A stretch of 64,000 nt of DNA from Terrimicrobium sacchariphilum (GCF_001613545.1 NZ_BDCO01000002.1:372001-436000); one strand, 5' to 3'. Shown: positions 16,958 through 25,432, counted from the first letter of the stretch. Notes: a model not told the origin generated them from the sequence alone. Numbers and translations: made by a program.

Positions 16958-18160
16958 ATGGCCCGCGTTCCCTTGCTCATGCCCCAATTGGGCGAATCCA
17001 TCGCCGAGGCGACCATCCTGCGCATCCTTTTCAAGGAGGGTGACGCGGTGGAGGCCGATCAAGATGTCATCGAAGTCGAGACGAACAAGGCTGTGATGGG
17101 CGTGACGTCGTCCAACACGGGCCTCCTCATGGAGATTTCCGTCGAGGAGGGACAGAGTTATCCGGTCGGAGCTGTCCTTGGCTACATTGAGGTCAGCGAT
17201 GAGGAGGCTCGCAGGCTGGGACTCGATGAGGCTCCCACCGAGGAAGAAAAGGTCACACGCAAAAAAGAGGCCAAGCGCCCTGCCGCACCGCCGGTGCCGC
17301 AGCAGGTGGAGCCGACCGTGCAGGGACTCCCGGTTCCCGCCCATGCGGGGGGAGCCAGCTATCTTTCGCCTCGTATGAAGGCGCGCATGACGGAACTTGG
17401 TCTCCATGCTGCGGATCTCGCGGGCATTGCGGGTCGAGGGGCCGGCGGTCGTGTCACCATCGAGGATCTCGAGCGCTTCCTGGAGGATCTCGAGCGCAAC
17501 CGCATCACGCCTGCCTCATCCATGCGAGTGGCTGTGGCCGATGCGATGCGCCGCAGCGCCACCCGGCCGCTGGCCACCGTGGTGCTGCCCGTTCGCATGG
17601 ACACGATGCTTGCGCATCGCCGCACCCAGGTTCCTCATAAGGCGGGTCCGGCCCTTTATGCCATGCGTGCACTGGCCGTGGCTCTTTCTGAAAACAGCGC
17701 CCCTGCGGGCCGCCTGATTGGTGACCGTATCGTGCATCCGCGCTCGATCGATATCGGGTTTGCCGTGGAGGCCGAGGACGGCGTGCTCGTGCCGGTCATC
17801 CGCAATGCCGACCAGTTCCGCCTTGTGGATCTCATCGATCGGTACAATCGCCTCGTGGATCTCGCCCGTCAGCGTCGCCTGCCTGCCGGGGAGACTGGAG
17901 GCTCCATCGCGACCGTGACGAATTACGGAGTCTTTGGCCTCACGATTGCCACGCCGATTCCGCTGCCCGAGCAGACCCTCCTCCTGGGAATGGGCGCAGG
18001 GCAGACCGTGCCGCACTGGGATGCGGGAAAAGGTGCATTCGTTCCGGTCACGGAGGCGGCTTTCACGCTGAGCTTTGACCATCGCGTGCTCGATGGCGGC
18101 GCAGCAGGCCGACTGCTTCGCCGCGTCGCCGAGCTTCTGAACAGCCCGGACGAACTCTAG
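16958..18160 (+). CDS. Dihydrolipoamide acyltransferase (E2)
   Basis: The ATG at 16958 starts directly at a lipoyl domain (MARVPLLMPQLGESI). The lipoylated lysine lies in EVETNKAVMGV near residue 43. A Pro/Ala-rich linker follows, then a peripheral subunit-binding domain (YLSPRMKARMTELGL near 131 to RVTIEDLERFL). The catalytic domain ends with the HxxxDG motif in SFDHRVLDGGAAG. The 400-aa enzyme accepts the acyl group from E1 and passes it to CoA. No E3 lipoamide dehydrogenase gene follows, so E3 must be supplied from elsewhere. Only one lipoyl domain is present. Confidence 0.92.
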   Translation: MARVPLLMPQLGESIAEATILRILFKEGDAVEADQDVIEVETNKAVMGVTSSNTGLLMEISVEEGQSYPVGAVLGYIEVSDEEARRLGLDEAPTEEEKVTRKKEAKRPAAPPVPQQVEPTVQGLPVPAHAGGASYLSPRMKARMTELGLHAADLAGIAGRGAGGRVTIEDLERFLEDLERNRITPASSMRVAVADAMRRSATRPLATVVLPVRMDTMLAHRRTQVPHKAGPALYAMRALAVALSENSAPAGRLIGDRIVHPRSIDIGFAVEAEDGVLVPVIRNADQFRLVDLIDRYNRLVDLARQRRLPAGETGGSIATVTNYGVFGLTIATPIPLPEQTLLLGMGAGQTVPHWDAGKGAFVPVTEAAFTLSFDHRVLDGGAAGRLLRRVAELLNSPDEL

Positions 18161-18300
18161 AGTATTCTCGGAAAGGGGAGATGATCCGGGCGGTGTGAGC
18201 CGCCAGGAGTCCCGATGCTGTCGCGCAGGCTTCTTGCCTGGGCCAAACCTCATCGCGTTTCAGAGAACGCCCCTGCTTAATGGCTGGAGCGCGGGCGGCA

Positions 18301-18912
18301 TCAGTTAAAGTAACATGGTCGGGCCGCGTTCCTTTGAAAAGCGTGCGCCCGGCGAATTTCCTCCGCGGAAACGCGATCCCGGTCCAGCGCGGGAAGGTTG
18401 TCGGTCGGGAAAAAACCGATCTCCGTGCTTTCGATGCTCGTGCGGGCTTCCCCGCCGATGATCTGGCAGAGAAAGAAGATCTTGTAGATCGTGTGAGTAT
18501 GGACGGGAAAACCCGCCAGTTCCCGATCGATGACAGAGGTGATGGCCACGGCTTTCACCTGGTAGCCACTCTCTTCCAGGAATTCCTTTTCCACGTTTTG
18601 CGCCGCGGAGAGATTCACGTCGGCCCATCCGCCTGGCGTGGTCCAGAGGCCGGAGCTTGATTCCTTGATCAGCAGCACGGAGTCTCCCCGGAAGGCCACT
18701 CCCCGCACATCGACTTTTGGTGTCGGATAGCCTGATTCTGCCGGCCAGCGAAAACCGCTTTGCCCGATTTCCACGGTCATGATCTCTCCCGCCATCTCGC
18801 GCAGGCGGTTGAATCGCTCGCGGTCAAAGGGATCTTTGGAGAAGGCAAGTCCGGCCTGTGAAATTGCGGCGAGTTCGCGGGAGACCTCCAGAAGAGAACG
18901 GGGAGCAGGCAT
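18301..18912 (-). CDS. Nudix hydrolase with Nudix_N domain
   Basis: The 203-aa protein has an N-terminal helical domain typical of PF12535 (ISQAGLAFSKDPFDRERF near residue 17). The Nudix fold follows, with the box GGWADVNLSAAQNVEKEFLE continuing ESGY. The first glutamate of the canonical GX5E is replaced, as in the GGWADV subgroup, but the catalytic REUXEE part is kept as KEFLEES. Such enzymes cleave nucleoside diphosphates linked to another moiety, for example ADP-ribose. The substrate is not determined. No operon partner is apparent. Confidence 0.87.
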   Translation of the reverse strand: MPAPRSLLEVSRELAAISQAGLAFSKDPFDRERFNRLREMAGEIMTVEIGQSGFRWPAESGYPTPKVDVRGVAFRGDSVLLIKESSSGLWTTPGGWADVNLSAAQNVEKEFLEESGYQVKAVAITSVIDRELAGFPVHTHTIYKIFFLCQIIGGEARTSIESTEIGFFPTDNLPALDRDRVSAEEIRRAHAFQRNAARPCYFN

Positions 18913-19144
18913 GAAGTGCGGGATGCGGGATATTGCCGGGTCGAGCGTGTCAATGCACGATAATTAGCATTTCCTTCGTTGCTGTTAGGAGTCCGCGCAG
19001 GCCCTGTCTTCCCGCTTTCCCGCGCTGTTAGCTAATGAAACCAGATGCATGGCGCACGGAAGTTTGCGGCGCCGCCGGGGCAGGTGATGCCTTCCGCCGG
19101 GCGATATTGGCTGATCCCCTCGGTTTTGCGCGGTGCGGCGGAGA

Positions 19145-20131
19145 TCAGGCGTCGCCGTCGGACTGGTTGTCGCGGGAGGAACCCTTTCCGGGCTTTTCCT
19201 TGAAGGCGAGCGAGGCCGCGATCGAGACGAAAAGCAGTGCCGCGACGACAATGAGCGATTGCTCCGTCTTCAGGGCAAATGACGTGCCCGAGAGCAGCAT
19301 CTTCGTGCCGATGAAGACGAGGATGGCGGAGAGTCCATAGTGCAGGAAGCGGAAGAGCTTCAGGATGCCGGCCAGGGCAAAATAAAGGGCGCGCAGGCCC
19401 AGGATGGCGAAGACGTTGGAGGTGAAAACGACGAAGGGGTCCCTCGTCACCGCCAGTACAGCCGGGATGGAGTCGACGGCAAAGATCAGGTCGGTGGTCT
19501 CGATCGCCACGAGGACCACGCAGAGAGGCGTCGCCATCAGGCGGCCATCGACCCGGTTGAAGAAATGGCTGCCCCGATAGTTCTGGTCGATGGGAACAAG
19601 ACGCCGGAAGAGCTTTACCACTGGATTCTGCGATGGGTCCTGATCGTCCTTGTCGTCACCGATCATCTTGATGCCGCCGTAGATGAGGATCGCGGCGAAG
19701 ATATAAATGACCCAGTGAAACCGCTCCAGCAGAGCGATACCGGCGAAGATCATCGCCGCGCGCATGCACAGAGCGCCGAGGATACCCCAGAAGAGAATGC
19801 GATGCTGGTACCGGGCGTCGACGCGGAAATACCGGAATACCAGCGCAAAGACGAAGACATTGTCGACGCTGAGCGCCACCTCGACGATATACGCGGTGAG
19901 AAACTCGATCGAAGCCTGACCGCGATGCGCGGCGGAACCGTAGTTCCCGATCCAGCCCATGTAGAGTCCCAGACAGAAGATGAGCGCCAGGGCGACGCGG
20001 AGAGCGGTAGACTGGAGCGCCTCGGAGAGCTTGAGTTCGTGGACCTTGCGCTGGAATAGCCCGAGATCGGCAGCCATCAACACAGCCACCACAGCCAGAA
20101 ACAATACCCACCAGTACCAGTCAACAGACAT
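19145..20131 (-). CDS. TerC/Alx-family membrane protein
   Basis: This is a 328-aa polytopic protein with eight to nine hydrophobic segments. The TerC signatures are IVEVALSVDNVFVFALVF near residue 82 and the mirrored ETTDLIFAVDSIPAVLAVT near 211, carrying the acidic residues thought to bind metal. Family members act in manganese homeostasis (Alx, MntP-like) or tellurite resistance. The gap to the tRNA gene upstream is only about 42 bases, so no yybP-ykoY type manganese riboswitch fits there. The C-terminal tail is charged. Confidence 0.92.
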   Translation of the reverse strand: MSVDWYWWVLFLAVVAVLMAADLGLFQRKVHELKLSEALQSTALRVALALIFCLGLYMGWIGNYGSAAHRGQASIEFLTAYIVEVALSVDNVFVFALVFRYFRVDARYQHRILFWGILGALCMRAAMIFAGIALLERFHWVIYIFAAILIYGGIKMIGDDKDDQDPSQNPVVKLFRRLVPIDQNYRGSHFFNRVDGRLMATPLCVVLVAIETTDLIFAVDSIPAVLAVTRDPFVVFTSNVFAILGLRALYFALAGILKLFRFLHYGLSAILVFIGTKMLLSGTSFALKTEQSLIVVAALLFVSIAASLAFKEKPGKGSSRDNQSDGDA

Positions 20132-20173
20132 TGAGCGATTCTTGGGAACCGGCTACCCATTCCCGGTGAGGGG

Positions 20174-20248
20174 TGGTGCATCGCGTAGGACTCGAACCTA
20201 CAACCAAGAGATTAAGAGTCTCCTGCTCTACCATTGAGCTAGCGATGC
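20174..20248 (-). tRNA. tRNA-Lys (anticodon CTT)
   Basis: On the minus strand the acceptor arms GCATCGC and GCGATGC pair perfectly, with discriminator A and an encoded CCA. The D arm is GCTC/GAGC, the anticodon arm is GGAGA-CTCTTAA-TCTCT with anticodon CTT, and the T arm is GTAGG-TTCGAGT-CCTAC. The total is 75 bases including CCA. It reads AAG lysine codons. Confidence 0.96.
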
Positions 20249-20322
20249 ATTGCGGATCGAAGGTGATAATCACCCCCGGCTCGTCGGCAAGGAGGGTGAG
20301 TATTACAAAAATTTCCGCGAGA

Positions 20323-22935
20323 TCAACCGGAAATTCGTGCAGAAGCTACTGCACGCTGCACAACCTTCTCAAGTTCCTCGAGGTGAATGGGCTTGGCGAG
20401 GAAGTCATCCATGCCGGCAGTGAAGCAGGCGGTCCGGTCGGAATCGGCAGAATTTGCGGTCACGGCCGAGATGCGGACGGGGTGCAGCCCTTCCCGCGAC
20501 TCGATGCCCCGGATCTGGCGGGTTGTTTCCAAACCGTCCATTTCCGGCATCTGAATGTCCATGAGGATGAGCTCAAATTTACCCGAGGTGAAGGCGGCCA
20601 GAGCCTGCTCTCCAGAGGATACGGCCTGCGCGACGCTCCCGAGTTTGTCGATCATGTGAAGCATCAGCTTGCGATTGATCGGGTCATCGTCGACGACGAG
20701 GATCGTCGCCGGGTTTTGCTCGCCGGACGTGGAGAGCTGGGTGGGTGAGGCGGCAAGCGCGGGGAAATCCGGCGTGCGGATCGGCAGGGAGAAAAAGAAG
20801 TCGGAGCCCTTGCCGGGAGCCGTCTGGACGCTGATTTCGCCTCCCATGGTTTCAACCAGCCGTTTACAGATGGAAAGCCCCAGCCCGGTGCCGCCGAAGC
20901 GACGGGTGAAGGAAGGATCGACCTGGCTGAAGGGCTTGAAGAGCCGGTCGATCATCTCTGTGGGAACGCCCGGGCCGCTGTCCACGACATGGAAGGTCAC
21001 CTTGTCCCCGGCTTCGGAGGACGTCATCGAGACCTTGATCAGGATGAATCCCTCCTTGGTAAACTTCACCGCGTTGCCGACGAGGTTGACCAAAATCTGG
21101 CGTATGCGGACATCATCACCGAGGATTTGCGCGGGAACGTCCTGCTCGACCTTGGTTACGAGCTCGATCGAGCGGTCGCTTGAGGCCAGGACAAAGAGCT
21201 GGCTGATCTGGCGAACGACCTCGCGGATGTCCACCGGCACCCGCTTCATGTCGAGCGCTTCGTACTCCATGTGCGAGTAGTCCAGGATGTCCTCGAGGAT
21301 TCTCAGGAGAGCTTCGCCGCTCATGCGGAGGGTGGAGACGTAGTCGGACTGCTCCTTGTTGAGCGGAGTGCGTTCCAGCAGGGAGGCAAAGCCGAGGAGG
21401 CCGTTCATCGGCGTGCGAATCTCGTGCCCCATCAGGGCGAGGAACTGGCTCTTGGCGCGGTTGGCGATTTCTGCCGCGTCCTTCGCTTGCTGCATCTCGT
21501 GAACGGTGAGCTTTTGCTGGGTGATGTCGGAGAGCGTGAGCACCACGCCATCATTGAGCTTTACCACCGTGATGCGGAACCAGACCCGACCCAAGGGGCC
21601 GGTTTCCGTCGAGTGCTCCATCTCGTAGCGGCTTCCGCTCATCGTGACATGTACGCACCGACCGAAGAAATCCGGTGAGAAGGAGAGGGGGAACTCGGTG
21701 GAACTCCAGGGGTGCTCGCGGTCGACGATCGCGTTGCGCAGGATGCTCTCGGCGGCCGGGTTGTAGAAGACGAGACGGAAATCCTTGATGTCTCCGCGCG
21801 CGTCTCGGATCGCCTCCCCGGCGACGATGCCATCCAGCGAGGAATCTGTGATGCTTTGCAGGAGCGCCCGGGTGTCTTCGCGGCTGCGGGCGGCTTCGCG
21901 GTGCTGTTCGCGGGCGGTTACCAGGACGTAGGTCGTCGGGACCAGTAGACCGACGCACCCGGCGACGATCCACCAGAGGAGAGAGGTGGATTCGTGGCGT
22001 CTTTGCTCGATGGTCTCTGGCCGCAGCCAGCTGAGGATTTTCCAGCTTTGCGGATTTCGCAGTGAGGACTGGCCTCCGGATTGGCCGATCCGGATCGTAT
22101 CATAAGAGAAGAACCCCTGGTTGTCGGTGGACAGCGATCCGGTCAGCGGCAGGCTGGCATAGTTCCACTGCTGGCTTCCTACCCGGGGTGGAGCGCTCAG
22201 GTCGTCTTCATTACCGATCCATCGGCCAGTAGAGTCGGCGAGGTAGGTCGTACCATTCCAGCGGGCATCCTCTGATGAGATGCGCTTGAGGATGCGGTCG
22301 ATGGGGTAATCCAGAACGACGAATGCCACGGGGACGCCCGCCTCGCTGCCGTAGATGGGGGAGCCGACACGCACGACCCCAGGAAGCCTCTGGCTTTCGC
22401 TGGCGGCGGGATGAATGCCCAGAAAGATGGCCTTTTCGGGGGCGGCGTTCTCGAGGAGCTCTGGCAGCCAGGGTTCGTTGGCGGCGGCGAGGTCGTTATC
22501 CGTCGAGACATCCTCAAAGGTATACGCTCCGTTGTTACGGGAGACGCGCGTGATGTTGAGGATGCGCTCACCCGATGGCTTGACGATCTGGAGTTGATCA
22601 AAAGTGCCGCGTGAACGAAGGAAAGCCAAATGCTCGTCCCTCAGCAGGTTGCGGGTGAGGGCGCTATCGTTGGCGCTGTGCTGAAACTGATCTGCGGAGA
22701 TGTAGGCGAGGAGATTGGAACTCGATGCCAGGTCGTCCAACATGGACTGCACCAGGTATTTCTGCTCGCGGACGACCTTTTCCTGCTCGGCGAGGAGGCG
22801 GCGTTCCGTATCCAGAGCCGTACGATAATGGACGAGCCAGCCGAGGGCGAGAATCAGCCCGGCTACTGCAAATGAGGATGCCAACGCCTTTAGGGAAGAG
22901 GCGCCGCTCTCATGCTGACTCCCTATGCGCAGCAT
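20323..22935 (-). CDS. Membrane-bound hybrid sensor histidine kinase/response regulator
   Basis: The start at 22935 is supported by an AAGGAGGT element five bases upstream and lies immediately before the first membrane segment; a longer start at 23049 lacks such support. The 870-aa protein has TM1 (about residues 18-37), an extracytoplasmic sensor region of about 280 residues of PDC/Cache type, TM2 (about 320-342) and a PAS-like domain. A HisKA domain follows with the phospho-acceptor His in LMGHEIRTPMNGLLG, then HATPase_c (GTGLGLSICKRLVETMGG) and a receiver domain (VVDDDPINRKLM, LILMDIQMPEMDG). No partner regulator is adjacent, so its output and signal are unknown. Confidence 0.93.
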   Translation of the reverse strand: MLRIGSQHESGASSLKALASSFAVAGLILALGWLVHYRTALDTERRLLAEQEKVVREQKYLVQSMLDDLASSSNLLAYISADQFQHSANDSALTRNLLRDEHLAFLRSRGTFDQLQIVKPSGERILNITRVSRNNGAYTFEDVSTDNDLAAANEPWLPELLENAAPEKAIFLGIHPAASESQRLPGVVRVGSPIYGSEAGVPVAFVVLDYPIDRILKRISSEDARWNGTTYLADSTGRWIGNEDDLSAPPRVGSQQWNYASLPLTGSLSTDNQGFFSYDTIRIGQSGGQSSLRNPQSWKILSWLRPETIEQRRHESTSLLWWIVAGCVGLLVPTTYVLVTAREQHREAARSREDTRALLQSITDSSLDGIVAGEAIRDARGDIKDFRLVFYNPAAESILRNAIVDREHPWSSTEFPLSFSPDFFGRCVHVTMSGSRYEMEHSTETGPLGRVWFRITVVKLNDGVVLTLSDITQQKLTVHEMQQAKDAAEIANRAKSQFLALMGHEIRTPMNGLLGFASLLERTPLNKEQSDYVSTLRMSGEALLRILEDILDYSHMEYEALDMKRVPVDIREVVRQISQLFVLASSDRSIELVTKVEQDVPAQILGDDVRIRQILVNLVGNAVKFTKEGFILIKVSMTSSEAGDKVTFHVVDSGPGVPTEMIDRLFKPFSQVDPSFTRRFGGTGLGLSICKRLVETMGGEISVQTAPGKGSDFFFSLPIRTPDFPALAASPTQLSTSGEQNPATILVVDDDPINRKLMLHMIDKLGSVAQAVSSGEQALAAFTSGKFELILMDIQMPEMDGLETTRQIRGIESREGLHPVRISAVTANSADSDRTACFTAGMDDFLAKPIHLEELEKVVQRAVASARISG

Positions 22936-23024
22936 TTGACCTCCTTCATAGCTGGTTATGCAACGTTGATCAACAAATTCGTTTGCCAGAATATCGCTCG
23001 GGGGAAGGAAAATACGAAAACTTC

Positions 23025-23053
23025 TTGACCGTCCGGAAACCCGCCGCAATCTT
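23025..23053 (+). promoter_or_regulatory. Candidate promoter of the SAM riboswitch transcript
   Basis: TTGACC at 23025-23030 and AATCTT at 23048-23053 are separated by exactly 17 bases. The implied transcription start, about seven bases later, falls at the first paired base of the riboswitch. The -35 matches the sigma-70 consensus at five of six positions, but the -10 matches at only three. Position is the best argument. Confidence 0.42.
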
Positions 23054-23061
23054 TCCCACGA

Positions 23062-23206
23062 TTCTTATCGAGAGTGGCGGAGGGACTGGCCCTGTGATGC
23101 CACGGCAACCGCTTCCAGCCGAGCAGAGCACTCAAGCTCTCCGAGGCGGGAAGGCCCAGGTGCCAAATCCTGCTCTGGCGCGAAAGCGTCGGGGAAAAGA
23201 TGAGGA
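23062..23206 (+). promoter_or_regulatory. SAM-I (S-box) riboswitch aptamer
   Basis: The core consensus of the S-box is present in order. P1 is TTCTTATC (23062-23069) pairing with GATGAGGA (23199-23206). GAGAGTGGCGGAGGGACTGG follows, with the GGAGGGACTGGCCC kink-turn signature, then GATGCCACGGCAACC. The downstream core element GGTGCCAAATCC is at about 23159. A P4-like stem sits near 23171-23192. SAM binding normally turns the downstream gene off. There are 75 bases between P1 and the threonine-synthase start, with no hairpin followed by a T run, so control at translation initiation is more likely than termination. Confidence 0.93.
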
Positions 23207-23281
23207 TGCGACAGTCACAATGGTCCTTGGGGAAAATTGTCGTCGTCTCTCGTCACTACGCTCGGTGGGAAGACAAAGACA

Positions 23282-24544
23282 ATGAACGAAGACAGACCTT
23301 TCTTTTCCAACCTGAAATGCCGTGAGTGCGGCCGCCTTTATCCGAAGGAGGCCATCCACATCTGTGAGTTCGATTTCGGCCCGCTTGAGGCGGCCTACGA
23401 TTACGACGCCATCCGCTCCAGCATCAGCCGAGAGCGCATTACCTCCCGCCCGCAGACGATGTGGCGGTATCGCGAGTTTCTTCCCATCGACGGCGCACCG
23501 ACAGTGGGCGCGCAGGTGGGCTTTACTCCGCTGGTCAAGGCCGATCGCCTCGCCGCCGCGCTCGGCGTGAAGGAGCTTTACATCAAGAACGACACGGTGA
23601 ATTACCCGACCCTTTCCTTCAAGGATCGTGTCGTCTCCGTGGCTCTCAGCCGCGCCCGCGAGCTGGGCTTCAAGGTTGTCGCCTGTGCCTCCACGGGCAA
23701 TCTGGCCAATTCCGTCGCCGCCAATGCCGCCGCCGCCGGACTGCGCAGTTATGTCCTGATCCCGGCCGACCTCGAGCAGAGCAAGGTGCTCGGCTCGCTC
23801 GTCTACGGGACGAACGTCATCGGCATCCACGGCCCCTACGACCAGGTGAACCGCCTTTGCTCCGAGATTGCGGGCAAGTACGGCTGGGGATTCGTCAATG
23901 TGAACCTGCGGCCCTACTACGCCGAGGGATCGAAGACGATGGGCTTTGAAATCGCCGAGCAGCTCGGCTGGAAGCTTCCGCGCCACACAGTCGTCCCGAT
24001 GGCCAGCGGGTCGCTCCTGACCAAGATTCACAAGGCCTACAAGGAGTTCATCCACACGGGCATCATCGAGGACCAGCCGTTCACCATTCATGGTGCGCAG
24101 GCCAGCGGATGCTCGCCCATCAGCGAGGCGATGAAGAAGCAGGTCGAGATCGTCAAGCCGGTGCCGAAGCCGGAGACCATCGTGAAGTCCCTCGCCATCG
24201 GCACCCCGGCGGACGGTTACTACGCCATCCGCACCATGAAGGACACCGGCGGCAGCGCCGAGGACGTGTCCGACGCCGAGGTGATCGAGGGCATCCGTCT
24301 CCTTGCCGAGTACGCCGGCATCTTCGCCGAGACCGCTGGCGGAGTGACGGTTGCCAGTGCCCGCAAGCTCATCGAAAGCGGCAAGATCCCGCGGGATGAG
24401 AGCATCGTCCTGTGTATCACCGGCCATGGCCTGAAAACCGCCGAGGCCGTGCAGGGCAAATGCGGCGAACCCCGTCTCATCAAGCCCAGCCTCCGCGAGT
24501 TTGAAGCGCTCGTGGCCGACGAAGTGGCTGCCGCAGCCAACTAA
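23282..24544 (+). CDS. thrC: Threonine-synthase-like PLP enzyme (SAM-riboswitch controlled)
   Basis: The 420-aa protein is a fold-type II PLP enzyme of the threonine synthase family. The Schiff-base lysine is Lys114 in YPTLSFKDRVV, and the phosphate-binding loop is ASTGNLANSVAANAA near residue 139. The N-terminus carries LKCRECGRLYPKEAIHICEF with Cys13, Cys16 and Cys28, like a partial zinc ribbon. Threonine synthase converts O-phosphohomoserine to threonine. The SAM-I riboswitch upstream and a MoaD/ThiS-type carrier 14 bases downstream are unusual for that role. They suggest use of the same substrate with a sulfur donor to make homocysteine or a related product. Ordinary threonine synthase remains the default call. 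Confidence 0.85.
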   Translation: MNEDRPFFSNLKCRECGRLYPKEAIHICEFDFGPLEAAYDYDAIRSSISRERITSRPQTMWRYREFLPIDGAPTVGAQVGFTPLVKADRLAAALGVKELYIKNDTVNYPTLSFKDRVVSVALSRARELGFKVVACASTGNLANSVAANAAAAGLRSYVLIPADLEQSKVLGSLVYGTNVIGIHGPYDQVNRLCSEIAGKYGWGFVNVNLRPYYAEGSKTMGFEIAEQLGWKLPRHTVVPMASGSLLTKIHKAYKEFIHTGIIEDQPFTIHGAQASGCSPISEAMKKQVEIVKPVPKPETIVKSLAIGTPADGYYAIRTMKDTGGSAEDVSDAEVIEGIRLLAEYAGIFAETAGGVTVASARKLIESGKIPRDESIVLCITGHGLKTAEAVQGKCGEPRLIKPSLREFEALVADEVAAAAN

Positions 24545-24558
24545 CTTTCCTTACTACC

Positions 24559-24834
24559 ATGCCAATCCAAGTCCGTATTCCCACACCCCTGCGCAAGCTG
24601 ACCGGCGAAAACGAAGTCGTCGAGGCAGAGGGCGCAACCGTATCCGAAATCTTCAAGAGCCTCGAGACGACCTATCCCGGTCTCGGTGAGCGCATCCTCG
24701 ACGAGCAGGGTGCCGTTCGCCGTTTTGTGAATGTCTACCTCAACGAGGACGACATCCGCTTCCTCAATGAACTGGCCACGCCGGTCAAGGAAGGCGACGA
24801 GATCAGCATCGTTCCCGCCATCGCCGGAGGTTAG
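24559..24834 (+). CDS. MoaD/ThiS-family sulfur carrier-like protein
   Basis: This 91-aa beta-grasp protein ends in ISIVPAIAGG, the exposed Gly-Gly that is adenylated and thiocarboxylated in ThiS, MoaD and CysO. Other family features are VRIPTPLRKLTGENEVVEAE at the start and FVNVYLNEDDIRFLN near residue 55. It starts 14 bases after the ThrC-like stop, so the two are co-transcribed behind the SAM riboswitch. In Mycobacterium, CysO donates sulfur to the PLP enzyme CysM; a comparable donation to the ThrC-like enzyme is inferred. No activating E1-like (MoeB/ThiF) enzyme or JAMM protease is present in the window. Confidence 0.85.
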   Translation: MPIQVRIPTPLRKLTGENEVVEAEGATVSEIFKSLETTYPGLGERILDEQGAVRRFVNVYLNEDDIRFLNELATPVKEGDEISIVPAIAGG

Positions 24835-24913
24835 TCGCAAAAATCCGCCATCTTCGCGGCATGCTGAGTTTTTCTCTCGGTGTGCCGCGATCCCTCTGTG
24901 TAAAACCTTCGTC

Positions 24914-25360
24914 ATGACTCTCAGCGACGAACAGAAATCCGCCATCTCCCAATGGATCGAGGGAGGCGCGAGCCTTTCGGAAATCCAAAAACGGCTGAAG
25001 GAAGAGTTTCAGATTTCCCTGACCTATCTGGAAACCCGTCTGCTCGCCGACGACCTCAAGCTCGCCTTCAAGGAGCCTGAGCCCGAGCCGGCCGTCGACC
25101 AGCCTCTGCCGCCGCCGGAACCGGAAGTCCCAGCCGAGGCACCCGGCAAGGTTACTGTCACCATCGACCAGATCACCCGCCCGGGTTCCATTATCAGCGG
25201 GCGCGTGACTTTTTCGGACGGCGAAAAGGCCGAATGGTATCTCGACCAGATGGGCCGTCTCGGCCTCAATGCCAATACGCCCGGCTACCGTCCCTCGCAG
25301 GACGATGTGATGAGCTTCCAGATGGAGCTCGAGAAGGCTGCGCGCGGATCAGGTCTGTAA
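24914..25360 (+). CDS. Uncharacterised protein with helical N-terminus and beta-type C-terminus
   Basis: I do not recognise a named family for this 148-aa protein. The first 50 residues look like a small helical, DNA-binding-like region (GGASLSEIQKRLKEEF). A proline- and glutamate-rich linker (EPEPEPAVDQPLPPPEPE) follows, then a compact C-terminal part (VTIDQITRPGSIISGRVTF, WYLDQMGRLGL). The ATG at 24914 is used because codons upstream overlap the sulfur-carrier gene. It follows that gene by 79 bases and may share its transcript, but a functional link is unproven. Confidence 0.7.
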   Translation: MTLSDEQKSAISQWIEGGASLSEIQKRLKEEFQISLTYLETRLLADDLKLAFKEPEPEPAVDQPLPPPEPEVPAEAPGKVTVTIDQITRPGSIISGRVTFSDGEKAEWYLDQMGRLGLNANTPGYRPSQDDVMSFQMELEKAARGSGL

Positions 25361-25395
25361 GCGGGCGTATTTAGCCCTCTGCCATCAACTTATCG

Positions 25396-25421
25396 TTGCC
25401 CGGAAGCTTACTTCCGGGCAA
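25396..25421 (+). promoter_or_regulatory. Strong 11-bp hairpin before the FabZ-like gene
   Basis: TTGCCCGGAAG and CTTCCGGGCAA pair perfectly around a CTTA tetraloop. The hairpin ends 11 bases before the ATG at 25433 and is followed by A residues, not T residues, so it is not a classical terminator on the plus strand. It could end transcription from upstream without a U tract or control translation of the following gene. Confidence 0.55.
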
Positions 25422-25432
25422 AAAACTCCGGC

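Noticed and set aside
20132-20173. Possible manganese (yybP-ykoY) riboswitch upstream of terC
   Set aside because: Only 42 bases separate terC from the tRNA gene and no conserved core of that riboswitch is visible.
23132-24427. 431-codon minus-strand frame opposite the ThrC-like gene
   Set aside because: No family features, it crosses the riboswitch, and the plus-strand gene has clear PLP motifs. It is a G+C-driven shadow.
25396-25421. Reading the 11-bp hairpin as a standard terminator
   Set aside because: It is followed by A residues on the plus strand and the T run precedes it on the minus strand, so it does not meet the Rho-independent pattern in either direction.
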